A stretch of DNA of 64,000 bases from Alteromonas aestuariivivens (GTDB lineage: Bacteria > Pseudomonadota > Gammaproteobacteria > Enterobacterales > Alteromonadaceae). Made by a program: the position numbers and the translations under genes. Positions 34,764 to 43,609 of this stretch are shown piece after piece. The stretch is from NCBI RefSeq assembly GCF_003367475.1, contig NZ_QRHA01000006.1:62001-126000 (forward strand), given 5' to 3'. Positions within the stretch are counted from its first letter, which is position 1. The number at the start of each line of letters is the position of its first letter. A model generated the notes under the pieces. That model did not search any database and was not told where the DNA came from. It saw only the letters and a list, made by a program, of their open reading frames with translations.

Positions 34764-37640
34764 ATGAAAGCCTATTCTGCTGCTTTTCGTATCTTCTTCA
34801 TTTTCTTACTGAGTCTTTGCCTGGTTGCCTGCGATCACGATGATAAGGAGCCAGAGAACTCCCCCCCGCTGGCCAGCGCCGGGAATGATTTCAGCGTCGA
34901 CGAGCAAACCCTCGTGACGCTCACTGGTCAGGGAACTGACGAAGATGGTTCGGTTACAACCTACATGTGGCAGCAGGTTAGTGGTGATGCAGTTACCCTT
35001 TCGTCAACAGACACCGCAGTCACGGAATTTATCGCCCCTGAGGTCGATTCCGATGCGGAATTATCATTTGAACTGACGGTGGAGGATGATGAGGGAGCGA
35101 GTCACTCGGACATCGTGGTCATAACAGTGAATAACGTGAATAGGCCGCCACTCGCCGATGCGGGTAGCGATTCAGAAGTTGTCAGCGGGCAACAAGTACA
35201 ACTGGACGGCAGTGGAAGTCTAGACGATGACGGCACAATCAGCTCTTATGCATGGAGCCAGACAAGTGGCGAGACTGTAATGTTAACCGATGCAAATTCG
35301 CATACCGCTGTTTTTACTGCGCCTGAAGTCACCGCGCAAACGGAATTCATGTTTTCGCTGACAATTACTGACAACGATGGAGATACCAGTACGGATTCTA
35401 CTCTGGTTACCGTGGTGCCCGCCAACCAGGCTCCGGTTGCCAGTGCCGGTGAGGATATTACGGTGGATACAGGTACAACGGTTACTCTTGATGGTAATGC
35501 AAGCAGCGATAGCGACGGTGATGCGCTTTTTTACCTCTGGACCCTTGCTGCACCCGAGGGCAGCTCTGCCTCGCTGAATGATGCCACTAGTGCCCAACCG
35601 GAATTTGTCGCTGATATTGCCGGCGACTACCTTGTGTCTTTGGTGGTTAATGATGGTGTGACTGATAGCAGTGCAGATTCGCTAACCGTTACTGCCACCG
35701 ATGCTGAGGAGCAGATGACCACAACCAGAATTAACGGTGTGATTTATGGTTTTGACCTTAACGGTGAACTGCAGTCTTTGTCTCCGGAAAATGTCAGTAT
35801 CACTCTAAATTTGGTTGACGCAAATGGTGAAGTCATTGCATCTGCTGCAGGTTTGGCAGCCGAAAACCCGGATGCGGGGGAAGAACTGCGGTTCTCCAAC
35901 CAAATCGAAGGCGCTGATGCCGCCAGGGTAACCATTCACGTTGAGCATGCCGGGTATACCACAGTATCGCGCAGCGTTGCGCCGGGGCCGCTTGTGAACA
36001 TTGAGGCTAAACTGCAGCAAATTGCGCAGCAGGAGGTTCTGGAGACTACGGAACAGTCGGTTTCCGGCCGCACTGTAACAGGGTTTAATTTATCGTTTGA
36101 AGAAGACAACAACGGAAGCACAGAAACCACTATGCGCATTTCAGTGCCGTCTTCGTTGTTACCCCCTGGCACTGCCTCATTGAATATGGCGGTGGAAACG
36201 TACGACCCTAACGATCCGGAGCAGGCGGAGTTTTTTCCGGGTGAGTACGAGGATTCCAGCGGACAGTCACTTGTTTCGGTGGCCTTCAATTTCGCCGAAA
36301 TTACCACTCAGGACAATCTTCCCATTTCAGATGCCATAGCCCGGCTGCAACCGCTCTATGCTACCCCACTAATTGCGAACGCCGATAGCGCTGGAGACGA
36401 AGCAGAACCGGTAGTCATTAATCGGACCATTCCGTCTTCAAGCTGCTCCATTCTGGAGACCATGGGCGACAGCGACCCGGATACCGATGGCTTTCAGATT
36501 CCGGTGTACACCTATAATCCCAATACCGGAGTTTGGGACCTTCTTGGTCAGGGCACATTATACGACAGTGCAGGTAATGCGGTGGCGGATAACCTTGGTG
36601 AGTTTGGTTGTGGCGAGAACCTGTACATTCTGGAAATTCTGGTATCCAACGAAATTTTCCTGAGCAAATGGTGGAACTTGGATTACCCATTAGTGTTTTC
36701 CGAGCCCCGGGAGTACTGTGCCATAGTGGAAGTCAGCAATGAGGAAGGCCAGCAAGTAAGCGGTGTGTTGGGTTACGTGACAAATGCTGATGGCAGCGTG
36801 AACTTCAGCCGCAACTATCTTTTGACCGATGGCGACGGGCGAAGTGAGGTTTGTGTTACACAGTCAGATGCCGGTGAGGAGATTAATGCGAAGGTGGTAT
36901 TTTACAATATGACGGATTTCGGCGTAATCCAGTACTCAATTACTTTGTATCGTGAAGGCAGCGGCGAAGTCCAGGTTGTTGTACTGAATCGCCCGCAGTT
37001 GTGCTTTGTCGACGGCAAAACCGTCTTCAGTGACGATCGGGCCGCAGGCCGCCAACTGATGTATGCATACACAGTCGGCTATCTTGGCATAAACAATTAC
37101 AATTTTGCGGTTTCTGATGAGTCGGGTAATTACAGCCTTTCATTACAATGTGGAATTGAATACTACCTGTTCAACTACACCGGTTATTTGTTAGCGGTGT
37201 ACAACGGCAGTGGTGTAGACCTGGACGATTTTTTCAAAGAGCTGGCCATTGATGGCGGAGTAGATCCGGATGAAGTCAGTGATGACGGAGATGTGGTCGT
37301 GATGCAGGATTTTTCTCAGAGCTACCAGCCTCCAATCGCCCAGATTTTTGGTGTTTCATCGCTGGATCAAATATCGGGTGTCGTCTACGGATTCGTCGAT
37401 GCGTTTCCTATGGAACTCAAGATCACAGTGCGAAATGAGGATAGGACGACCGTATACGACACCCTCACCCAGGTTGTAGCGTTAAGCGACGACGAGGAGG
37501 AGGAAGTGTGGTTCCTGGGTGGAAGTTCTTTAAGTATTCCTTATGAATTCCCGGATACCAACGAGGCAATTTTTGCTGATCTGGTAATAGTAGATGCTTA
37601 TGGCAATACCTGGACATTGCGGTCTGTTCGGTTCTATTAG
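34764..37640 (+). CDS. Large PKD/Ig-like repeat lipoprotein
   Basis: A 958-residue surface lipoprotein. ATG 34764 (alternatives GTG 34758 and ATG 34751) gives a lipid-anchor signal with LCLVAC as lipobox, followed by an acidic DHDDKEPE linker. Three PKD/REJ-like repeats follow at about residues 35-320, each starting PP(L/V)A(S/D)AG and containing DxDG and YxW elements. The remainder, about 640 residues, has beta-rich segments (INGVIYGFDLNGEL, repeated as SGVVYGF near the end) with no recognised catalytic motif. It may bind polysaccharide or mediate adhesion. The composition is acidic, typical of marine secreted proteins. Confidence 0.75.
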   Translation: MKAYSAAFRIFFIFLLSLCLVACDHDDKEPENSPPLASAGNDFSVDEQTLVTLTGQGTDEDGSVTTYMWQQVSGDAVTLSSTDTAVTEFIAPEVDSDAELSFELTVEDDEGASHSDIVVITVNNVNRPPLADAGSDSEVVSGQQVQLDGSGSLDDDGTISSYAWSQTSGETVMLTDANSHTAVFTAPEVTAQTEFMFSLTITDNDGDTSTDSTLVTVVPANQAPVASAGEDITVDTGTTVTLDGNASSDSDGDALFYLWTLAAPEGSSASLNDATSAQPEFVADIAGDYLVSLVVNDGVTDSSADSLTVTATDAEEQMTTTRINGVIYGFDLNGELQSLSPENVSITLNLVDANGEVIASAAGLAAENPDAGEELRFSNQIEGADAARVTIHVEHAGYTTVSRSVAPGPLVNIEAKLQQIAQQEVLETTEQSVSGRTVTGFNLSFEEDNNGSTETTMRISVPSSLLPPGTASLNMAVETYDPNDPEQAEFFPGEYEDSSGQSLVSVAFNFAEITTQDNLPISDAIARLQPLYATPLIANADSAGDEAEPVVINRTIPSSSCSILETMGDSDPDTDGFQIPVYTYNPNTGVWDLLGQGTLYDSAGNAVADNLGEFGCGENLYILEILVSNEIFLSKWWNLDYPLVFSEPREYCAIVEVSNEEGQQVSGVLGYVTNADGSVNFSRNYLLTDGDGRSEVCVTQSDAGEEINAKVVFYNMTDFGVIQYSITLYREGSGEVQVVVLNRPQLCFVDGKTVFSDDRAAGRQLMYAYTVGYLGINNYNFAVSDESGNYSLSLQCGIEYYLFNYTGYLLAVYNGSGVDLDDFFKELAIDGGVDPDEVSDDGDVVVMQDFSQSYQPPIAQIFGVSSLDQISGVVYGFVDAFPMELKITVRNEDRTTVYDTLTQVVALSDDEEEEVWFLGGSSLSIPYEFPDTNEAIFADLVIVDAYGNTWTLRSVRFY

Positions 37641-37652
37641 CAGCACTGCACC

Positions 37653-37679
37653 AAGCCCTTCCCGCAGGCGGAAGGGCTT
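37653..37679 (+). terminator. Terminator-like hairpin after the PKD lipoprotein gene
   Basis: AAGCCCTTCC pairs perfectly with GGAAGGGCTT (10 bp) around a 7-base loop, 12 bases after the stop. There is no strong U-run. Confidence 0.65.
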
Positions 37680-37697
37680 CATCAAAAAGCGTCTGAA

Positions 37698-37874
37698 ATG
37701 GATGACAACACAGCTGTTCATCAAACCAACATCCGCTCCACTGTTGCCCTTATACTGGCTTTTAAATACTTCCTTGTGTTACTCATCAGTTTCATAATAC
37801 TCTCTATGAGTATTGCCGTGCAGGTAGTGACTTTTCTTGGTTTGTTTCGGGCAGGCCGGGAAATGTGGAACTGA
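37698..37874 (+). CDS. Possible 58-residue membrane peptide
   Basis: A short frame starting MDDNTAVHQTN with a long hydrophobic segment (about residues 14-50) and a basic, aromatic tail (RAGREMWN). It could be a small single-helix membrane protein. No SD is visible and no homologue is recognised, so it may be chance. Confidence 0.2.
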   Translation: MDDNTAVHQTNIRSTVALILAFKYFLVLLISFIILSMSIAVQVVTFLGLFRAGREMWN

Positions 37875-38057
37875 TCCCCTCCCTTTATTAAAAATCAGTT
37901 TCATTTGGTTCACATCAGCCGGCTGACGATGCGGGAAAGTTAATTGCTGGTATCGGCTTGCTGATTCAGAGTTCTTTGTCCGGGCATCCGTCATTCAATG
38001 ACAATCATCAGGCTATGTATTGTCACCACCACCTATCCAACATTGCAGGTTCATAAT

Positions 38058-39761
38058 ATGCCGTACTTTACGCAGTGCATACGTGTAAATTCCCTAACGC
38101 TGAAAAGAGTGTCTTCAGTCGCTCTGATATCTACCGTTTTGGCCGTTGCTTCGGCCTGTTCTTCATCAGACATCAGTTCGATGGAACAGGCGTTTTTTGA
38201 CAAAAGAGCAGCATTAATCGAAAGGTACTCGAGCCAGGACAACACGTTTGCGGCGTTGCAAGCCCAGGTGGACCCGAATGAACCCGACAGCGCTGAATAC
38301 TGGCGCTGGCGTATAGACCAGTACCTGTACGGCCAATATCCTGAATTTCAGCCGGTTTATGATAGCTACACTCAGGGCAAATCCTTTCATCAGATTTACC
38401 AGTTGCCAGCGGAGAATCTGGGCCCGAAAACGCCTGCGCCTTCGAGTGTTCCGGAACTGCCCGCAGGCCACTTCAGCGATAATTTGCAGGGCAACCCGCA
38501 TACCGGATGGCACGACCTGGTGAAGGACAAAGTTTACATTACCTACCAGGGGCATTTAACTGACCCTTATATTGCCAGTTATGATCTTAAGACCCACGAA
38601 TGGGAAGGGCCCTACAAGGCGGCAGACAGTACCCTTTCAAAGGGCGACAGAAAAATTGACAGCCACGGCCGACCGATTATCGAACAGGACGGTAAAGGCC
38701 ACTTCCACATTGTGTATGGTGGCCACGGCGGAGAACGGGAAGACGGTTTGAATCCGTTGTCATTCGACACGCCTCACGCTGGTGGCAGGATGTTGCATGT
38801 GATGTCAGAAAAGCCGAATGACATTAGTAGCTTTGTTCAGGTAAATGATATTACCCCGTTTGCGTCGTACACCAGCAGCCATAAAATGGCCAATGGCGAT
38901 ATTTATCTGTTCACCCGCGCGGGTACGCACAAGTCGCCTTGGGTGTATTACAAAATGAAGAATGGAGAGCAGCGATTTGAGCCGCCAGTCCTCATTACTT
39001 GGCCCACGCCGCAGCGTGATAATCCGATTAATGTGGATACCTTCTACATCAACCCCATGAAAATTTCTGATACTGAAATTGCCATTAGCTACCTGTGGCA
39101 TGAGTGTAATTTCAATGAGGACCACAATAAGGAAACTTATGGTCGCATCAATGCCTATTACATGAAGCTGGATACCACTGACGATACATTCTACAACGCC
39201 CGTCAGGAAAAGCTTTCTCTGCCCATTACGCTTGCAGCGGCAAATGAAAAGACCCTGGCTTTCGACTCGACACAACGAGAGGAAACGCCATTTACCACCG
39301 AACCACTCATTCTTCAAAACCTGCAACCTGCCGTAGCCTACCAGGCCAGAAGTAAAAACCTCAGAGAGTGGCGTATGACAGTTTGGGAAAACGGTCAGTG
39401 GGAACACAGTCAGCCATTACCGGGCACGCGCAACAGAACCCTTACCGATGTGGCGAATCACAATATTGATAACATCATTAGCCTGCAGGTGCTGGGCGTT
39501 GGGGAGCTCGAGAATCAAGCTGTGGTGGTGTACAAGAACGGGCGGGGAGAAACCGTGTTTGCAACTGCGGTAAGAGATAACCCAGGCGTCCAGAACTGGC
39601 AGGTTGAAGAGGAATACCTGGTTTTGGCCAAATCCTCCATGGAGATGGAAGCGGTTAAAGATGCGGAAGGAAATTCGGTGGCAGTTATTCTGAATGTCAG
39701 GAAAGGTACTGCACAGCGACTGTATTTGTGGCAGGACGGAGTATTTCGGGCCAAGCTATAA
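38058..39761 (+). CDS. BNR-repeat beta-propeller lipoprotein, candidate polysaccharide lyase (ulvan-lyase-like)
   Basis: A 567-residue lipoprotein. ATG 38058 gives a signal with LAVASAC as lipobox; the frame is open to 37998 without improving it. After an N-terminal helical linker, from about residue 150 the protein looks like a beta-propeller of the BNR_4 type: WHDLVKDKVYITYQGH, SHGRPIIEQDGKGHFHIVYG, GGHGGEREDG, SSHKM and RAGTHKSPWVYYKM. His-rich motifs of this kind line the active site of some polysaccharide lyases; as I recall, PL24 and PL25 ulvan lyases belong here. Uronate catabolism at 5063-7945 fits a lyase role, but the assignment is inference. Confidence 0.5.
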   Translation: MPYFTQCIRVNSLTLKRVSSVALISTVLAVASACSSSDISSMEQAFFDKRAALIERYSSQDNTFAALQAQVDPNEPDSAEYWRWRIDQYLYGQYPEFQPVYDSYTQGKSFHQIYQLPAENLGPKTPAPSSVPELPAGHFSDNLQGNPHTGWHDLVKDKVYITYQGHLTDPYIASYDLKTHEWEGPYKAADSTLSKGDRKIDSHGRPIIEQDGKGHFHIVYGGHGGEREDGLNPLSFDTPHAGGRMLHVMSEKPNDISSFVQVNDITPFASYTSSHKMANGDIYLFTRAGTHKSPWVYYKMKNGEQRFEPPVLITWPTPQRDNPINVDTFYINPMKISDTEIAISYLWHECNFNEDHNKETYGRINAYYMKLDTTDDTFYNARQEKLSLPITLAAANEKTLAFDSTQREETPFTTEPLILQNLQPAVAYQARSKNLREWRMTVWENGQWEHSQPLPGTRNRTLTDVANHNIDNIISLQVLGVGELENQAVVVYKNGRGETVFATAVRDNPGVQNWQVEEEYLVLAKSSMEMEAVKDAEGNSVAVILNVRKGTAQRLYLWQDGVFRAKL

Positions 39762-39767
39762 TAAACA

Positions 39768-39794
39768 GAGGGCCAATGCAGGCCCTCAGTTTTG
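39768..39794 (+). terminator. Terminator between convergent genes
   Basis: GAGGGCC (39768-39774) pairs with GGCCCTC (39781-39787) around AATGCA, followed by AGTTTT. It lies between the convergent propeller lipoprotein and outer-membrane protein genes, and could serve both. Confidence 0.75.
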
Positions 39795-39814
39795 TGACTG
39801 TCTAAGCGCTTGGA

Positions 39815-40558
39815 TTAAAAGCGGTAGCCGAATCCCAGGCTGACAACCGGATATATGTTGAGGTCAGACAGGTCTTCCTGCAGTGTTGCCACTTCCTGAT
39901 CGATGTTGGCTTGCAGTTCCAATGCTTCCGGTGAGTTACCGCCCACGTCAATGGTATAGGAAGGGTTGCTGGCAAGTGCGGCAGTACCGGATGCATCCAG
40001 CGAAATCACCGGTGAACCGGAGAAGAGAACGCCTGCTTCAAATGCGAACATCCAGTTTCCGCCGGGCGAGTTGCCCCAGCCAAAGCCAAGGTAGCCAGCC
40101 GTGCCGCTACCCATCTCTATGAGCGCATCCAACCGGAGCGGATCTGAGCTGCTGCCCACATACTCTTCATCACCAATTTCCAGAATGTCACCACCGTAGC
40201 TGGCTGCCGCGCCACTGATTTGGTTGCCGTTTGAGTAGACTCCGCCGGAAAAGCGGAAAGTACCGGCAAATGGGCGCCAGTCAATCAGTAAGCCGTAGGA
40301 GGAGAGGTCAAGCTCGCCAGTATAATCCACGCCGTCTTCTTCAAATTCATCGGCGTAGTTGTACCCATTGGCCTGCAGACGCGCATTGAAATAGTCATTG
40401 AAGCTGTAGTCAAGTTCAATACCGGCGCCCAGGGTACCGCCTTTTAGCCCAATGCCAAAGCGGCTGTCATCCACTACATCAGCCGCAGCCAAAGTCGGGA
40501 ACGTCAAGCCTATGAGTATGCCGGTGGACACCAAAGAGTTACGGATTGCAGTTCGCAT
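39815..40558 (-). CDS. Outer-membrane beta-barrel protein
   Basis: A 247-residue exported protein with a signal peptide ending PTLAAAD. Alternating beta-strand patterns fill the rest (GIGLKGGTLGAGIELDYSF, YFNARLQANGYNY, SSYGLLIDWRPFAG, FRFSGGVYSNGN), and the C-terminus ends VVSLGFGYRF with the terminal Phe recognised by the BAM complex. It resembles small OmpA-barrel or autotransporter-like proteins found in marine gammaproteobacteria. The role is unknown. Confidence 0.75.
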   Translation of the reverse strand: MRTAIRNSLVSTGILIGLTFPTLAAADVVDDSRFGIGLKGGTLGAGIELDYSFNDYFNARLQANGYNYADEFEEDGVDYTGELDLSSYGLLIDWRPFAGTFRFSGGVYSNGNQISGAAASYGGDILEIGDEEYVGSSSDPLRLDALIEMGSGTAGYLGFGWGNSPGGNWMFAFEAGVLFSGSPVISLDASGTAALASNPSYTIDVGGNSPEALELQANIDQEVATLQEDLSDLNIYPVVSLGFGYRF

Positions 40559-40798
40559 AATAATAATCCCTTTTTCAAATAGTTATTTTTCCATCCGCGA
40601 TGGATTGCTGTGTTTTTTATTGCTTTTTGGCGATTATATGCACAAAGCGAAAAAGTTCCGTGTCATCATGGTATGTATTTTTATACATTGTTATCGGCGC
40701 GGTGGTGTGGCAGAAATGAACGCCCCTTAACGGCACGATTCCGAATCAGGTCTATACTTCAAAAACCCTTTGATAGTTCAACGGTAAAAGGACCTACG

Positions 40799-42847
40799 AT
40801 GAGACCTCTTAATTCGCATGGAGCGGCCGGGTTGCTGCTGGCTTTCGGGCTTGCCATCGCTTTTCCCCAGTATGTAATGGCTCAGGCAGGGCAATCTCAG
40901 ATCACAGCCGGAGATACGGTTGAAATTGACTACTACAACGACAAGGGGCTTGCGGGTCACCAGCAAGTTACCTGGATGCGCAGTAACCAGGTAAGCTCCT
41001 CCTTCAAACTGGCGTGGAACAATCGCCGATGGGAACTGGAAGAACAATACACGCTGGATAAAAACGGGTATCCGGTAAAAATTCAAATCTCGGGAACGGC
41101 ACCGTTCGGCGACAGCATAGAAGAGCAGTTTGAATGGAACGACGGCAATGCCAGTTGGCAAAGCCGGGCTCAGGACGATCAGATCCGTTTACCACAGAAT
41201 CAGTTTTACGTGCCGGTAGACACGTTTGTCATGACGGTACTCATTAACGCCTTACTTCAGGACTCTGACGGCACCATTGATACCCTTCCATCCGGTTCGG
41301 TTCACCTGGAAAAACTGCATACCACTTCAGTAAACCACAAGGGTACAACGGCCAGTGTCAGCCTCTATGCGTTAACCGGGCTGGATTTGACCCCCACGTT
41401 TATCTGGCTGGATGGCAAGAACCACTTTTTCGCCTGGAACATTTCAGGCTGGATGAAAGGGATCCGGTCGGGCTGGGGGCTGGAAACCTTTGAGCAACTT
41501 GACAACATCACACAGAAAGCAGAGCTGGAATATTACCAAAGCCTGTCAGCACGGCTGACCAATACCCTGAATCAACCTTTAGTCCTGGCCCACGCCCGGG
41601 TTCTCGATGTGGAGAACCGGCGTGTTCTGGATGATCATGATGTTCTGGTTGAGGATGGAAAGATTGTACAAATCGGGCAGGGGATTCAGGTTGGGGAAGG
41701 TGCCCAGGTTATTGACGTAAAAGGCAAAACTCTGATTCCAGGGCTGTGGGACATGCATGCCCATCTTTCAAAGGATCAGGGTTTCAGCTACCTTGCCGCA
41801 GGCGTAACGAGTGTGCGTGACATTGGCAACAGCCCCGACAACATGGCGCAAATCGAAACTCTGTTTGGCCATCAGATCCTTGGCCCCAGAATTTATAAAG
41901 CCGGATTCATTGACAAGCAGAGTGATTATTCAGCGGGTACGGGGATTACTGTCGAAACGCTTGATGAAGCCAAAGAGGCGGTGGACTGGTATGCGGACAA
42001 TGGTTATCTGCAGATTAAAACCTACAGCTCCATGGACCCGGCCTGGATGAAGGAACTCGCCGGGCATGTGCATGCGCGGGGGCTACGCCTAAGTGGCCAT
42101 ATACCGGCATTTATGACAGCGGATCAGGCGGTTGACGCCGGGTTTGATGAAATACAGCACATCAATATGCTGTTTCTGAATTTTTTGGCCGATGACAAGG
42201 TGGATACACGAAAGCGTTTGCGTTTTAGCCTGATTGGTGACCGTGCCCATGAGCTTGACCTGCAATCACCGTCGGTGCAGGCATTTGTCGAAAAACTTGC
42301 CCAAAATGGCATCGAGGTAGATTTAACCGTGTCCACCTTCCGAACTTTATTGCTGACCCGCAATAAAGCCATAGATCCGGAATACGCAGACATTGCCGAT
42401 CATCTTCCAGCCAATCTGGTTCGGCAGTTTATGAAGGCAACCATGAATGTGGAAGATGATGCCATGGACAGCAACTATCGCCAGTCTGCCGAGGCACTAA
42501 TGGCAATGACAAAACTGCTGTTTGACAAGGGAGTGCCAATATTGCCGGGAACCGATTACTTCAGCGGGTTTACTCTGATTCGGGAACTGGAGCTGTACGC
42601 CATGGCCGGTATTCCACCAATGGAGGTATTGCGAATTGGAACATTGAATTCCGCCAGTGTGGTGGGGGCTGCACAATCAAGTGGTTCGATTGCCGAAGGC
42701 AAGGTGGCGGATCTTGTGTTGATTGACGGTAACCCGCTGGAAAATATGGCGGACCTGCGTAAGGCCACGTTGGTAATACAGGGCGATAAATTGTATTACC
42801 CGAGCCAGCTGCATCAGAGCATAGGGGTTAAGCCGTTTGTGGACTGA
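40799..42847 (+). CDS. Exported amidohydrolase (imidazolonepropionase-like metal hydrolase)
   Basis: A 682-residue protein. ATG 40799 is preceded by AAGGA at six bases and gives a signal peptide ending QYVMAQA; the frame is open upstream to 40610 but lacks these features. Residues about 25-240 form an unusual beta-rich extension. The metallo-hydrolase domain then has GLWDMHAHLS with the HxH metal site, LSGHIPAF, EIQHINM, and PGTDYFSG with the late Asp ligand. The composite beta-sandwich is rebuilt at the end (GKVADLVLIDGNPL). Substrate unknown: exported relatives include dipeptidases and other amidohydrolases. It is flanked by an outer-membrane protein gene and a TetR gene. Confidence 0.8.
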   Translation: MRPLNSHGAAGLLLAFGLAIAFPQYVMAQAGQSQITAGDTVEIDYYNDKGLAGHQQVTWMRSNQVSSSFKLAWNNRRWELEEQYTLDKNGYPVKIQISGTAPFGDSIEEQFEWNDGNASWQSRAQDDQIRLPQNQFYVPVDTFVMTVLINALLQDSDGTIDTLPSGSVHLEKLHTTSVNHKGTTASVSLYALTGLDLTPTFIWLDGKNHFFAWNISGWMKGIRSGWGLETFEQLDNITQKAELEYYQSLSARLTNTLNQPLVLAHARVLDVENRRVLDDHDVLVEDGKIVQIGQGIQVGEGAQVIDVKGKTLIPGLWDMHAHLSKDQGFSYLAAGVTSVRDIGNSPDNMAQIETLFGHQILGPRIYKAGFIDKQSDYSAGTGITVETLDEAKEAVDWYADNGYLQIKTYSSMDPAWMKELAGHVHARGLRLSGHIPAFMTADQAVDAGFDEIQHINMLFLNFLADDKVDTRKRLRFSLIGDRAHELDLQSPSVQAFVEKLAQNGIEVDLTVSTFRTLLLTRNKAIDPEYADIADHLPANLVRQFMKATMNVEDDAMDSNYRQSAEALMAMTKLLFDKGVPILPGTDYFSGFTLIRELELYAMAGIPPMEVLRIGTLNSASVVGAAQSSGSIAEGKVADLVLIDGNPLENMADLRKATLVIQGDKLYYPSQLHQSIGVKPFVD

Positions 42848-42858
42848 GTGAAAATTCG

Positions 42859-43497
42859 TTATTGAGTGGGAACCGGGCTGTGATGGCTGCCTAGCAGGTT
42901 TTTAAAAAAGAAATTCATCAGTTCGGCGGCGTCGTCTTTTAGCCGGACCTGTTTGGGAAATTCCAGGTACTCCAGCACAATACCCCGAAGGTAGCAGCTC
43001 ACCGCCATGGTCAGGATCCTTGGGTTTGAATCAGCGGGTAATCGCCCCTGGGCAATGGCTTTATCAAAGTAGCGCGAGAATGCCTGGAGTTTCTGCATTT
43101 TATTCTCCAGGTACTGGGCTTTACTGGCTTCCAGTTCGCCGGAGTAATCGCATTTGAGCAAAAAGAGGATCAGGGCTTTCTTTTTCTGTGGGTCCTGATC
43201 CAGCTCGATAAGTAAATTGGTACACAGTTCCTGCAGTTGGGCGACAGGATCAGGGTGTTCAACCTCAAGGCCTTCCAAGATCCGCTGAATAAAGGGAGTA
43301 TGGAGCCGTTCATGCAAAGCATCGAAAATCTCGATTTTGTTTTTGAAGTGCCAGTAAACAGCTCCCCGGGTGACGTTTGCGGCCTGGGCAATCTGTTCCA
43401 GCGATGCCTTGGCAACCCCTTTCTCGGAAAAGATATCTACAGCAGCATCGAGAATATCCTGTTTGGTTTTTTCGGCGTCTTCTTTGGTTCTGCGCAT
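42859..43497 (-). CDS. TetR/AcrR-family repressor of the RND pump
   Basis: A 212-residue regulator similar to AcrR and TtgR. ATG 43497 gives the canonical start MRRTKEDAEKTKQDILDAA. The helix-turn-helix is about residues 32-53 (SLEQIAQAANVTRGAVYWHF), followed by the family KNKIEIFDALHER segment and a helical ligand domain. It is divergent from the pump operon across a 112-base gap that holds an AcrR-like operator, so drug-responsive repression of the pump and autoregulation are likely. Confidence 0.88.
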   Translation of the reverse strand: MRRTKEDAEKTKQDILDAAVDIFSEKGVAKASLEQIAQAANVTRGAVYWHFKNKIEIFDALHERLHTPFIQRILEGLEVEHPDPVAQLQELCTNLLIELDQDPQKKKALILFLLKCDYSGELEASKAQYLENKMQKLQAFSRYFDKAIAQGRLPADSNPRILTMAVSCYLRGIVLEYLEFPKQVRLKDDAAELMNFFFKNLLGSHHSPVPTQ

Positions 43498-43515
43498 GGT
43501 GAACCCCGGGGTGAA

Positions 43516-43544
43516 TTGACAACATACATACAAGAATGTATTTT
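43516..43544 (+). promoter_or_regulatory. Promoter of the RND pump operon
   Basis: A perfect TTGACA (43516-43521) and TATTTT (43539-43544) are spaced by exactly 17 bases. The operator fills the spacer. Confidence 0.7.
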
Positions 43545-43545
43545 T
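43522..43545. promoter_or_regulatory. AcrR-like operator
   Basis: ACATACAT (43522-43529) and AATGTAT (43535-43541) match the two arms of the E. coli AcrR box (TACATACAT then AATGTATGTA) at the same spacing. The site lies between the -35 and -10 of the pump promoter, in the gap shared with the TetR gene. Confidence 0.7.
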
Positions 43546-43609
43546 AATTTAGTCACTCCGCATAATATTGTCCAGCATTAAGTATCGTTTTTGGGAATCA
43601 AATCAGATT

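Larger units (their letters stand above)
37641..38057 (+). other. 417-base gap between the two lipoprotein genes
   Basis: It holds a terminator hairpin at 37653-37679, a hairpin AATACTC-N5-GAGTATT at 37796-37814, and a weak small frame at 37698-37874. The start of the downstream gene is uncertain within it, because the frame is open from 37998. Confidence 0.4.

Noticed and set aside
40610..40798. Longer N-terminus of the amidohydrolase
   Set aside because: The upstream residues lack any signal and cross the likely promoter; the SD and signal peptide favour 40799.
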